Source: Candidatus Woesearchaeota archaeon | GTDB lineage: Archaea; Nanobdellota; Nanobdellia; Woesearchaeales; GW2011-AR9 | Assembly: GCA_018664115.1 (NCBI GenBank) | Contig: JABJOX010000028.1 | Location: forward strand, 1 to 43,366 | Length of the DNA stretch: 43,366 nucleotides | Direction: 5' to 3' | Part shown: positions 7,675 through 14,714 of the stretch, piece by piece | Layout: every line of letters starts with the position of its first letter | Numbering within the stretch: position 1 is the stretch's first letter | The notes under the pieces: model-generated | What the model saw: only the letters and a program-made list of their open reading frames with translations | Database searches by the model: none | Told to the model about the DNA's origin: nothing | Translations under genes and position numbers: made by a program

Positions 7675-7866
7675 CTTAAGTCCTGCGCATTTGACCAGAC
7701 TTTGCTACCCCCGCATGTCTAGAACACAGGTGTCTTTTTATTAGTGGGTGAAGATGTAAAAATGGGGGTTATTTATAAAACTTATCTTAAAAGATTTGTT
7801 TATTGAAAATCTTTCCTCACACTTTTTTTCATTAATTATTTAAACTAGCGAACTTCTGGCTATATC

Positions 7867-8181
7867 ATGAATCCTATCCCTAATCCTATTGTTGTAAATA
7901 CTGGTGGACAAAGTACAGTTACAAACACCATTGATGATTTTTTTCTTGAAACTGAACGGTATGTTCGGGAGAATTATAAAGTACAAAAATCAGAGTTTGA
8001 AATCAAATCTGGTGGATTAGCGGCTGATTTTTCTCAAATGTCAAACGACAGAATTACTTATTTATGTTATCAAGATTTAGTTCTTGCTAGTATTTTTGAA
8101 ACTCGAACAGAATTTAATTATGTGAGATACACATTTTTTAGAAATTTAGGATCTCTTAATGAGTTGGGACTTAAAAAATAA
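7867..8181 (+). CDS. Small orphan protein (104 aa)
   Basis: I do not recognise the family. The N-terminus is low in charge (NPIPNPIVVNTGGQ), followed by a mixed region with many aromatic residues (YVRENYKVQ, YLCYQDL, YVRYTFFRN). No signal peptide, membrane helix or cysteine motif. The TATA-like TTATTTAAA at 7836-7844 lies 23-31 bases before the ATG, supporting expression as a leaderless transcript divergent from tRNA-Leu. Confidence 0.6.
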   Translation: MNPIPNPIVVNTGGQSTVTNTIDDFFLETERYVRENYKVQKSEFEIKSGGLAADFSQMSNDRITYLCYQDLVLASIFETRTEFNYVRYTFFRNLGSLNELGLKK

Positions 8182-8234
8182 TCTTATTCTATTTTTTCTA
8201 AACAATTATATACTGCTAATATATTCTTAAGTTC

Positions 8235-8897
8235 ATGCAAGAAGATCAAGAAGAAGATAATCATCACGAAGAACATTTTGATGACCATCAACCATGGTAT
8301 AAAGGTCCGATTAAGATCATGATGGGTTTATTCTTAATTTTAATTTTAGTTCTTTGGTTAGTTCCGTATTACGGAATCAAACAGAATCCAGAACCAAACT
8401 ATTTGCCGACGATAGCAGACTTAAATATTCCGGAAATGGTTATTCCCGAGGTTAGTTCTGGGAAAATAACTGCTTATGTTCAAGTAAATCAAGAAATCAA
8501 ACAAATCGCGGACAAGATTGTAACATTATCCTGTCAAGAGACACATAAAGTCTGTAACGCGAAAGCAATGTTTTACTTCGTACAGAAGAACTTTAATTAT
8601 CTTAATGATCCACTGGCTTTTGAGTACTATAAAACGCCTCAGGAGTCATTGAAATCAGATTCAGGGGATTGTGATGATTCAAGTATTTTACTTTCTTCTT
8701 TATTACAATCAATTGGTTTACAAACAAGATTTGTTTTTGTTCCAGGTCATGTTTATGTTCAAGTTAAACTTCCTGAAGCTATTTCTGCGTATAAAACAGA
8801 AGATAATTGGATTAATTTAGACGGAACTTGTCGAGGTTGTGAGTTCGGTGAGATCCATTATAGTTATGCTGATAGTAAGAAGAGTTATTCTGGTTAA
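8235..8897 (+). CDS. Membrane-anchored transglutaminase-like protein
   Basis: Residues 1-22 are acidic and His-rich (cytosolic side), residues about 28-48 form one membrane helix, and the remainder is an extracellular domain. The papain-like transglutaminase triad is visible: Cys in SGDCDDSSILLSSLL (about 138), His in PGHVYVQVKL (about 168) and Asp in NWINLDGTC (about 192). Family members act as proteases or amide-forming enzymes; which applies here is not visible. Two extra pairs of cysteines (SCQETHKVC, GTCRGC) could form disulfides or bind metal. TATA-like AATTATATAC (about 8204-8213) suits a leaderless start at this ATG. Confidence 0.82.
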   Translation: MQEDQEEDNHHEEHFDDHQPWYKGPIKIMMGLFLILILVLWLVPYYGIKQNPEPNYLPTIADLNIPEMVIPEVSSGKITAYVQVNQEIKQIADKIVTLSCQETHKVCNAKAMFYFVQKNFNYLNDPLAFEYYKTPQESLKSDSGDCDDSSILLSSLLQSIGLQTRFVFVPGHVYVQVKLPEAISAYKTEDNWINLDGTCRGCEFGEIHYSYADSKKSYSG

Positions 8898-8941
8898 TTA
8901 TATCATTTTAATTCTAAGAATCATTTAGAAAAATAAAAAGC

Positions 8942-8984
8942 GGGTTCCGAAGAGGGGGTGAGGGTGGTAGAATTCTTGGAACCC
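8942..8984. other. Stem-loop with G-rich loop in the 8898-9144 gap
   Basis: GGGTTCC (8942-8948) pairs with GGAACCC (8978-8984), extended by AAGA/TCTT after one bulged G. The 20-base loop is purine-rich with tracts GGGGG, GGG and GG. It lies 45 bases after the transglutaminase-like gene. It may be a small RNA, a 3' UTR element or a terminator; I cannot assign it to a known RNA family. The rest of the gap holds TATA-like GTATATAAATG near 9019 and a short palindrome GGTTACTTATAACC (about 9049-9062). Confidence 0.4.
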
Positions 8985-9144
8985 AGCTATCGTGATATTG
9001 TTACAAAAGTACAACAAGTATATAAATGTTACGTTTTTGTATACTGGTTACTTATAACCAACAATTTGTAGATTAATAGCTAAATTTGAAAGTGCCTAAT
9101 TTTGTACATAAATTCTTTTATAGTTTGAAGATATACCTCTAAAG

Positions 9145-9471
9145 ATGACGATTTGTAAATATTCTAGATCTCATTATTGTTTAAGTGCTTGTTGTTATAA
9201 AACTAAGAAAATAATTGTTTCAGAAGAGATTGATGAAATTGGATTGGAGAATGTTGTTAAAAAAAATGACAAACATTATTTGAAAAATAAAGAGGGATTT
9301 TGGGCAGGAGGGGTTTGTACTTTCCTTGATGAAGAGACATGTTTATGTGATATCTCTCATAATATGCCTTACAAATGTCAATTATATACTTGTTATGGAG
9401 AACCAGGTTTCGAGGAATTTTGGCAAGAAGTAAGACATTTCCGTAAGAAAAGAGGATTACTTCCTCCATGA
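9145..9471 (+). CDS. YkgJ-like cysteine-cluster protein
   Basis: The 108-residue protein has nine cysteines in the pattern of the YkgJ/UPF0153 zinc- or iron-binding family: CLSACCYK near the N-terminus, VCTFLDEETCLCDI in the middle and PYKCQLYTC near the end. Family function is uncertain. TATA-like TTTTATAG (about 9116-9123) is 22-29 bases before the ATG. Its stop is 6 bases from the stop of the convergent helicase gene. Confidence 0.8.
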   Translation: MTICKYSRSHYCLSACCYKTKKIIVSEEIDEIGLENVVKKNDKHYLKNKEGFWAGGVCTFLDEETCLCDISHNMPYKCQLYTCYGEPGFEEFWQEVRHFRKKRGLLPP

Positions 9472-9476
9472 TATTT

Positions 9477-11366
9477 TTAACCAAAGAATTCTTTTAACAA
9501 CTTCTCATAATCTTTACTAACAATCAATCCTTCTCTTGGCAAACAGCCATAATAATTTTGCCAGCTGAATCGTTCATCTAAAAAGATAACTACTCCTTTA
9601 TCAGTTCCACTTCGAATACATCTGCCTGCAGATTGGATACATTTAGACATTGCTGGATAAATATATCCATAATCCCAACCTTTACCATATTTGTCTTCAT
9701 AGAACTTAATGATTTGTCTATTTTTTAATGAAGGTCTGGCTAAAGGTAATCCGACAACGACAACTCCTTTCAACAAATCTCCGGGCAAATCAATTCCTTC
9801 AGCGAAGTTTGCGCCAGTAACGCCCAACAATACTCCACCTTTATCTTTTTCTGCTCGAAATGAATTAAGAAATTCTTCTTTTTCTTCTTTACTCATTTCA
9901 CTTTTTTCTAAAAATTTCTTTTTTTCTGTAGAAATGAAATAACTCACTTGATCTCTTAAAGCATATGAAGGAAAGAAAATAGCAACATTACCGGGAATTA
10001 ATGAGGAGAACGTTGAACATTTCTCAGCAATTTTTCTAAACATTGTTTCTCCCCTTAAGTTATATTTTGTTGAAGTTTCTGGGACTATTAAATTTAATTT
10101 ATTTTCTGGAGGGAAAGGAGACTGATATTCTTTTTCAATTCCATTCTCAATTCCTAAAACATCTTTATACATAAACGTTGGTTTTAAAGTTCCACTCATA
10201 ATCAAGCCAGCATGAATTCTTTCAAAAACAGTTTTTGTTACAATACTTGGATCTAGACAAGAATAACTTAAGATTATTTGTGGGCCATATTTACTTTCTT
10301 TCTCAGAAATGATTCTGGTAAAACCTTCATCAGGATTTTTCCATTCTTCTAAGAAAAATGAAATTCCTCCCAAAAAACTTTTTCTTTGTTTTTTTCTAAC
10401 TTCATCGGCAGCGAATTCTAATTCATTAAGTAACTGATCATAATCAACAATATTGTTTATTTCATCAACGAAATGTTCTTTCAATACTAATTTTTCTTTA
10501 GCAAAATCATTTCCTTCAAATTCTGCTAGCTTGTTAATGATACTATTTATTTCTTGCAACCAAATGATCAAACCATTATAATGATATTTCTTTGCTTCTT
10601 GAATGGCATTCTTAATCATATAACTTGTTAAATTAGAACTTAACATTTCTGTTACTCTATTTGGCAAGTTATGGCCTTCATCTAGGATTAAGATCACATC
10701 TTCCATTTCAAGTTCTAATTTATTAAAGATTGTTGATTGCACAAAAGGATTAAACAAATAATAATAATCACCAATAATTACTTGGGCACCTTTCGCTAAT
10801 GCAAAAGCCATTTCGTAACCGCATTTTTTTTCATCTTTACAAATAGAAATCAATTCTTCGTTATGCAACGGCCCTTTCTGTTTTAATTCTTTTAATAATT
10901 TTTTTGCTTCTACTGTTAATTCTTTTTTTGATTTTACTTTGTTGTAATATTCACATTCTCCTTTTTCTACAACTGTTTTACAATATTCATTAAATTCATT
11001 ACCAAACAGTCCAGCAACTTCTTGAATACACATCCATCTTTTTCCAATCAAGTCTGCACATGAAACTTCTTGAGAGGTTTGTTTATTGATCATCTTTAAT
11101 GTGTCTACGGCAATTTGATGTTGAGTATGTCTATTAGTTAGAAAGAATACAGTCTTCTTTTTTTCTAAAGCGAATTGTAATGCTACTGATAATGCAGAAG
11201 CAGTTTTTCCTAATCCTGTAGGAGCATGCGCTAATAATATTTTTTCGTTAGAAAAAGCTTCTTCTGTATCTTTAATTAATTCATCTTGTCCTGTTCTAAC
11301 CTCTTTATGGGGAAAAAATTCTTTTTTAAATGAAGAAGTCATAGCTTTTGTGGAAAGTTGGGCCAT
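9477..11366 (-). CDS. xpd: XPD/Rad3/DinG-family superfamily 2 DNA helicase
   Basis: 5'-3' DNA helicase with an iron-sulfur domain, used in archaeal DNA repair. Residues 48-55 APTGLGKT are Walker A, 229-232 DEGH the DEAH box, and the C-terminal motifs include VTGANFAEGIDLPG and QSAGRCIRS (motif VI). Four Fe-S cysteines fit the XPD pattern: RWMC113, C129, C138 in ECEYY and C182 in KKCGYE. The 629 residues are slightly more than archaeal XPD average. TATA-like CTATTTAAAGG (11395-11405) lies about 30 bases before the ATG, and the imperfect palindrome AACATTCCCCAAAATGTT (11372-11389) sits between TATA box and start, a possible operator. DinG-like branch members look similar. Confidence 0.9.
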   Translation of the reverse strand: MAQLSTKAMTSSFKKEFFPHKEVRTGQDELIKDTEEAFSNEKILLAHAPTGLGKTASALSVALQFALEKKKTVFFLTNRHTQHQIAVDTLKMINKQTSQEVSCADLIGKRWMCIQEVAGLFGNEFNEYCKTVVEKGECEYYNKVKSKKELTVEAKKLLKELKQKGPLHNEELISICKDEKKCGYEMAFALAKGAQVIIGDYYYLFNPFVQSTIFNKLELEMEDVILILDEGHNLPNRVTEMLSSNLTSYMIKNAIQEAKKYHYNGLIIWLQEINSIINKLAEFEGNDFAKEKLVLKEHFVDEINNIVDYDQLLNELEFAADEVRKKQRKSFLGGISFFLEEWKNPDEGFTRIISEKESKYGPQIILSYSCLDPSIVTKTVFERIHAGLIMSGTLKPTFMYKDVLGIENGIEKEYQSPFPPENKLNLIVPETSTKYNLRGETMFRKIAEKCSTFSSLIPGNVAIFFPSYALRDQVSYFISTEKKKFLEKSEMSKEEKEEFLNSFRAEKDKGGVLLGVTGANFAEGIDLPGDLLKGVVVVGLPLARPSLKNRQIIKFYEDKYGKGWDYGYIYPAMSKCIQSAGRCIRSGTDKGVVIFLDERFSWQNYYGCLPREGLIVSKDYEKLLKEFFG

Positions 11367-11425
11367 TTAAAAACATTCCCCAAAATGTTCCAAAACCTTT
11401 AAATAGAGGTGCTTCTAAGATAGAT

Positions 11426-11463
11426 ATTACAATAAGTAAATGTTGAAAAGTAACTATTGTAAT
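11426..11463 (+). promoter_or_regulatory. Palindromic operator candidate upstream of the wHTH gene
   Basis: ATTACAATA (11426-11434) and TATTGTAAT (11455-11463) form a perfect 9-bp inverted repeat around a 20-base centre, between the TATA-like TTTAAATA (11399-11405) and the start of the wHTH gene. It is followed by a strong Shine-Dalgarno (GAGGGGGGTG), unusual in this mostly leaderless window. Autoregulation by the wHTH protein is inference. Confidence 0.55.
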
Positions 11464-11487
11464 TAAATGTTTTGAGGGGGGTGAAAG

Positions 11488-11790
11488 ATGGAAAACCAAT
11501 TGCGGGGTGTCAAATTGATTAAAACTAATAAATCCATCTTTGAGGTATTTTTTCGAGAAAAACCAGCTATGATGTTGGTAGAATTAAAGAATGCAAACTC
11601 TAACGTTTACGCGTCAGTGTTAGCAAAACAAATAGATTGTACATATTCTCACGTTGTGAAAATCTTGCAAGAAATGCAGAAGTCTGACTTAATTAAGTTT
11701 AAGAAAGAAGGTCGACTGAAGTTGTTAGAACTTACCAAGAAAGGTACAGATATTGCAACAAACATTGAAAGTATTCGAACTATGTTATAG
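11488..11790 (+). CDS. Winged-helix transcriptional regulator (MarR/PadR-like)
   Basis: A 100-residue, single-domain winged helix. The helix-turn-helix is ANSNVYASVLAKQIDCTYSHVVKILQEMQKSDLI (about 34-70), followed by a wing (FKKEGRLKLLELTKKG) and a C-terminal helix that could dimerise. The ATG is set by GGGGGGTGAAAG just upstream. A 38-base inverted-repeat region lies in its promoter. It is divergent from the XPD gene, whose promoter shares the same TTTAAATA stretch, so the regulator could influence both. Confidence 0.8.
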   Translation: MENQLRGVKLIKTNKSIFEVFFREKPAMMLVELKNANSNVYASVLAKQIDCTYSHVVKILQEMQKSDLIKFKKEGRLKLLELTKKGTDIATNIESIRTML

Positions 11791-11854
11791 TTCTTATTTT
11801 TTTTCTTTTTTAATAATTAATTATTTTTAATTATTTTATTATATTTAGTAATTT

Positions 11855-12073
11855 TTATATTGGTTTGTTTATACATAAAGAATATTCTGTGCTAGGGTTC
11901 TTACAGAAATCGGTTGTTTCTTCGTTATGATCATTACAATCTTTATCCTCGAAGCAGGAGACGCTTTTAATGATAATTCCGCCTGTAATTCCACCTGCAC
12001 TGAAAAGGACACTAGCGATGAAAATAAATGTAACTACTATTGCAGCTATTAAGTATATCTCTTTACGTTCCAC
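11855..12073 (-). CDS. Small exported or membrane-anchored Cys-containing protein (72 aa)
   Basis: Residues about 6-27 are one hydrophobic helix. Then comes GITGGIIIK (28-36), an ITG-type motif shared with three other exported proteins in the window, and a short extracellular tail with cysteines in SCFEDKDCNDH, DFCKNP and LCINKP, a spacing typical of small disulfide-bonded domains. Nothing else is recognised. It lies in the gap between the wHTH gene and S15, with an A/T-rich stretch on both sides. Confidence 0.65.
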   Translation of the reverse strand: MERKEIYLIAAIVVTFIFIASVLFSAGGITGGIIIKSVSCFEDKDCNDHNEETTDFCKNPSTEYSLCINKPI

Positions 12074-12142
12074 TCTTTTTTAACCTCAGAATAAAAAAGA
12101 AAGAAAAGGAGAATAAAAACCTTTCGGAAATTTATTCTTAAT

Positions 12143-12595
12143 TTATTCTAAGTACATCTTTAATCTGTCTGGGTTGAATTTCCAATCAGCTTCTAAACGT
12201 TTAGACCTTTTATAATACTTAATCAAACGCATAATCTTTGATTGAGTTAATTGTAAACCTCGTTTAGAGGTCATATCTTGTCTATTTTTATCAAAGTGTG
12301 CTTTAACATCAACCATCTTTCTGATTAGGTTTAAAAGATCTTCAGGTATTTTTTTTACTAAACCATTTTCTTCAAGGATTTGGTTAACTTTTTTACCAGT
12401 TAATACTTTAACACTATTGATTCCATAAGCATCTCTTAGAACCATTCCAATTTCTGAAGTAGTGTTACCTGCTTTAGCAAATTTAATTACTAATTTCTCT
12501 ACTTCTTTCTCTTTATATGGTGCCCATGATGGGATTTTCTTTGCTGGTTTTGTACTTTTTGATTTTCCTTTATCTCTACTATGCATACGTGCCAC
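12143..12595 (-). CDS. rps15: 30S ribosomal protein S15 (archaeal/eukaryal type, S13e)
   Basis: Small-subunit protein that binds the central-domain three-way junction of 16S rRNA. The 150 residues read VARMHSRDKGKSKS, then IPSWAPYKEKEVEKLVIKFAK, GMVLRDAYGINSVK, TGKKVNQILEENGL and SKRGLQLTQSKIMRLIKYYK, all matching archaeal S15. The ORF track extends 18 codons further upstream; I place the start at GTG (12595-12593) because archaeal S15 normally begins MARMH. There is no good Shine-Dalgarno before this GTG, and the bases around it pair with an upstream segment (see leader). Confidence 0.95.
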   Translation of the reverse strand: MARMHSRDKGKSKSTKPAKKIPSWAPYKEKEVEKLVIKFAKAGNTTSEIGMVLRDAYGINSVKVLTGKKVNQILEENGLVKKIPEDLLNLIRKMVDVKAHFDKNRQDMTSKRGLQLTQSKIMRLIKYYKRSKRLEADWKFNPDRLKMYLE

Positions 12596-12690
12596 AGTTC
12601 TTTCGCCAACTGGGAGCGAGGTGCGACATGCGTTCACCTTACGGTTCACTTAGTCCCACGAGTTATCCTCACAGTTGGTCCTCCATGTTA
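12593..12690 (-). promoter_or_regulatory. Structured S15 mRNA leader with alternative helices
   Basis: Three segments on the minus strand compete. A = CCAACTG (12678-12672), B = CAGTTGG (12612-12606), C = AACTG reaching into the GTG start (12599-12595). A pairs with B over 7 bp and encloses a second stem GGGA/TCCC plus a small GAG/CTC hairpin, a three-way junction shape. Alternatively B pairs with C (CAGTT/AACTG), masking the start region. A five-codon ORF, ATG at 12686 to TGA at 12669, runs through segment A. S15 is known in bacteria to repress its own mRNA through varied junction structures; the same role here is inference. Confidence 0.5.
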
Positions 12691-12790
12691 TTTTATTTTT
12701 AATAAGAAGAATAAGAATTATCTCACCCTTCCAGTATACAGAAGCGTTAACCACTGTACCTCTCAAAGTATTACTCTAATTGTGTAGTTG

Positions 12791-12800
12791 ATTTATAAAT
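12791..12800 (-). promoter_or_regulatory. Probable TATA box for rps15
   Basis: ATTTATAAAT on the minus strand. A start site about 25 bases downstream (near 12770) would give S15 a 5' leader of about 175 bases, far longer than its neighbours. The 12700-12770 part of the leader contains TACAG/CTGTA and CTTC/GAAG complementarity and may add structure. Confidence 0.45.
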
Positions 12801-12828
12801 GTTATGGGTGAAAATTAGAACATTTTTT

Positions 12829-12869
12829 ATATAATAACATTTTGTTATAAATAAATTAAAACATTGAGG
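12829..12869 (+). promoter_or_regulatory. thrS promoter, palindrome and Shine-Dalgarno
   Basis: TATA-like TTATATAA (about 12828-12835) is followed by the palindrome ATAACATTTTGTTAT (12834-12848), which covers the TATA edge and the expected initiation zone. A GAGGT Shine-Dalgarno (about 12864-12868) sits roughly 11 bases before the thrS ATG. Confidence 0.45.
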
Positions 12870-12879
12870 TAATCCTATT

Positions 12880-14616
12880 ATGAAAATCTTAACAATCCAT
12901 GCAGACTTTATTGAATTTCAAGCTAAAAAGAAAGCTTTCAAAGGTGCTGAAGCAGATGTTGAAAAAGGCAGTAGTGAAAGAGTTGAAGAATGTTTAGTTG
13001 TCTTTACAGCAGTAGAAAAGCGAGATGAAAGTAATGTTAAAGGGATTGTTAAAAAGTATCTTGCTGAAATTAAAGATATTGCAAAGCAAGTTAAAACTGA
13101 AAATATTGTTCTTTATCCTTACGCACATCTAAGTTCTAGTTTATCTAATCCTCAAACAGCAGAAGAAGTGATGAAAGAAGCAGAAAAGAAACTTAAGAAA
13201 GATTTCAAAGTTACTCGAGCGCCATTTGGTTGGTACAAAAGTTTTAATGTTTCTTGTAAAGGTCATCCTCTTTCAGAGTTAAGTAGAGAATTTTCTGTTG
13301 AGGAAGGAAAAGATGGAGAAGAAGTTGAAGAAGAAGTAGACATGCCCAATTTATTGAAAAAGATGTCTCACGTACAAATGACTGCTCCACGAGGGAAGAA
13401 TGATCAGAAAAGTAATGTGGAATTAGGAAAAGAGCTTGATTTATATTTTGTAAGTGAGATTGTTGGTGGTGGGTTACCTTTATTTACTTCTAAAGGGGCA
13501 ACTATTAAAAGAGAAATTGAACGTTTTGTAATTGATGAAGAAATTAAACGTGGTTATCTACATACTTCTACACCAGTAATGGCTAAAAGTGATTTGTATA
13601 AAGTATCTGGTCATTGGCAGCACTATAAAGATGATATGTTTTCTTTACAAGTTAGGGGAGAAACTTTTGCTTTAAGGCCAATGACTTGTCCATTTCAGTT
13701 TATCATCTATAAACATAAACCCAGAAGTTACAAAGATTTACCAATTGGCTATGCAGAACTTGCTCAGTTATTTAGAAATGAGAAGTCTGGAGAACTAAGA
13801 GGACTAACGCGAGTTAGACAATTTACTTTGGCGGATGCACACATTATTTGCCAACCAGAAAAACTTGAAGAAGAATTTGCCAAAGTTCTTGATTTGGTTA
13901 AGTTTATGATGGAAAAACTGGGAATTAAAGATATCTGGTATAGATTTTCTAAATGGGATTCTAAAGATAAAAAAGGAAAATATATTGATCATCCTGAAGC
14001 TTGGGATGATTCTCAGAAGTCAATGAGAAAAATTTTGAACAAATTGAAAGTTAAATTTGTTGAAGTAGAAGGAGAAGCCGCTTTTTATGGTCCAAAATTA
14101 GATTTGCAGTATAAAGATATTTATGGCAAAGAAGATACTTTAATCACAATTCAAATTGATTTTGCTCTTCCAGAAAGGTATGATCTAACTTATACTGATA
14201 AAGATGGTAAAGAAAAGCGTCCGATGGTAATTCATCGTTCATCTTCAGGAGCTACAGAAAGGACTATGGCTTACTTGTTAGAAACGTATCAAGGGAAATT
14301 TCCAGCGTGGTTAAGTCCGGTACAAGTTAAACTTGTTACCATTACGGATGACAATGTTCCTTTTGCTAAGAAAGTTATGCAGCAATTAGTTGATGTTGGT
14401 ATTCGTGTAGAGTTAGATGACCGAATGGAATCAATGGGTAAGAAAGTTCGTGATGCTCAGATGGAGAAAGTGAATTACATTGTTACTATTGGTGACAAAG
14501 AAGTTGAGAAGAAAACACTTGCTGTCCGAAACAGAGAAGGTAAAACTAAGTTCGATGTCAAAGTAGATAAGTTTGTTAAAGATTTATTGAAAGAGATTTC
14601 GGAGAAGAAAGTTTAA
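12880..14616 (+). CDS. thrS: Threonyl-tRNA synthetase, archaeal type
   Basis: Class II synthetase charging tRNA-Thr. The N-terminal domain (1 to about 140; MKILTIHADFIEFQAKKKA) is the archaea-specific D-aminoacyl-tRNA-deacylase-like editing domain that removes mischarged serine. The catalytic core shows motif 1 region IKREIERFVIDEE, motif 2 in LRPMTCPFQFIIY and LAQLFRNEKSGELRGLTRVRQF, and motif 3 in IHRSSSGATERTMAYLLE. The C-terminal anticodon-binding domain is about 475-578 (VKLVTITDD, MEKVNYIVTIGDKE). At 578 residues it is a little shorter than the family average of about 610. A T-rich stretch follows the stop. Confidence 0.96.
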   Translation: MKILTIHADFIEFQAKKKAFKGAEADVEKGSSERVEECLVVFTAVEKRDESNVKGIVKKYLAEIKDIAKQVKTENIVLYPYAHLSSSLSNPQTAEEVMKEAEKKLKKDFKVTRAPFGWYKSFNVSCKGHPLSELSREFSVEEGKDGEEVEEEVDMPNLLKKMSHVQMTAPRGKNDQKSNVELGKELDLYFVSEIVGGGLPLFTSKGATIKREIERFVIDEEIKRGYLHTSTPVMAKSDLYKVSGHWQHYKDDMFSLQVRGETFALRPMTCPFQFIIYKHKPRSYKDLPIGYAELAQLFRNEKSGELRGLTRVRQFTLADAHIICQPEKLEEEFAKVLDLVKFMMEKLGIKDIWYRFSKWDSKDKKGKYIDHPEAWDDSQKSMRKILNKLKVKFVEVEGEAAFYGPKLDLQYKDIYGKEDTLITIQIDFALPERYDLTYTDKDGKEKRPMVIHRSSSGATERTMAYLLETYQGKFPAWLSPVQVKLVTITDDNVPFAKKVMQQLVDVGIRVELDDRMESMGKKVRDAQMEKVNYIVTIGDKEVEKKTLAVRNREGKTKFDVKVDKFVKDLLKEISEKKV

Positions 14617-14714
14617 TTTATTTCTTTTTAATTTTGTTTAAATTATTGTTTTGACTACTCCATGATAACTAATCATCAAAAAGTTTATATAGTTTTACTC
14701 CTATTTTAATTTTT

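Larger units (their letters stand above)
7571..7714 (-). tRNA. tRNA-Leu (anticodon UAA) with two introns
   Basis: On the minus strand GCGGGGG (7714-7708) pairs with CCCCCGC (7578-7572), discriminator A at 7571. D-arm GCA/TGC with TCTGGTCAAA in the loop, anticodon stem CAGGA/TCCTG and loop CTTAAG+A give anticodon TAA (7678-7676). The 144-base gene is too long: removing 27 bases after position 37 and 31 bases inside the T-stem leaves 86, a normal class II tRNA-Leu, and restores the T-stem GGGAG/CTCCT around TTCAAAT. Without the second removal the T-stem cannot form. A T-run follows the 3' end. TATA-like TTTATAAATAA lies about 55-65 bases upstream. Confidence 0.88.

Noticed and set aside
12593-12690. 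S15 leader as a tRNA or split tRNA half
   Set aside because: It has 7-bp terminal complementarity, but no T-arm TTCNANNC motif and no usable anticodon arm.
12462-12787. Three short plus-strand ORFs over the S15 start and leader
   Set aside because: Antisense to S15 and its leader, Cys/His-rich by chance, no start signals; the structured RNA explains the higher GC content.
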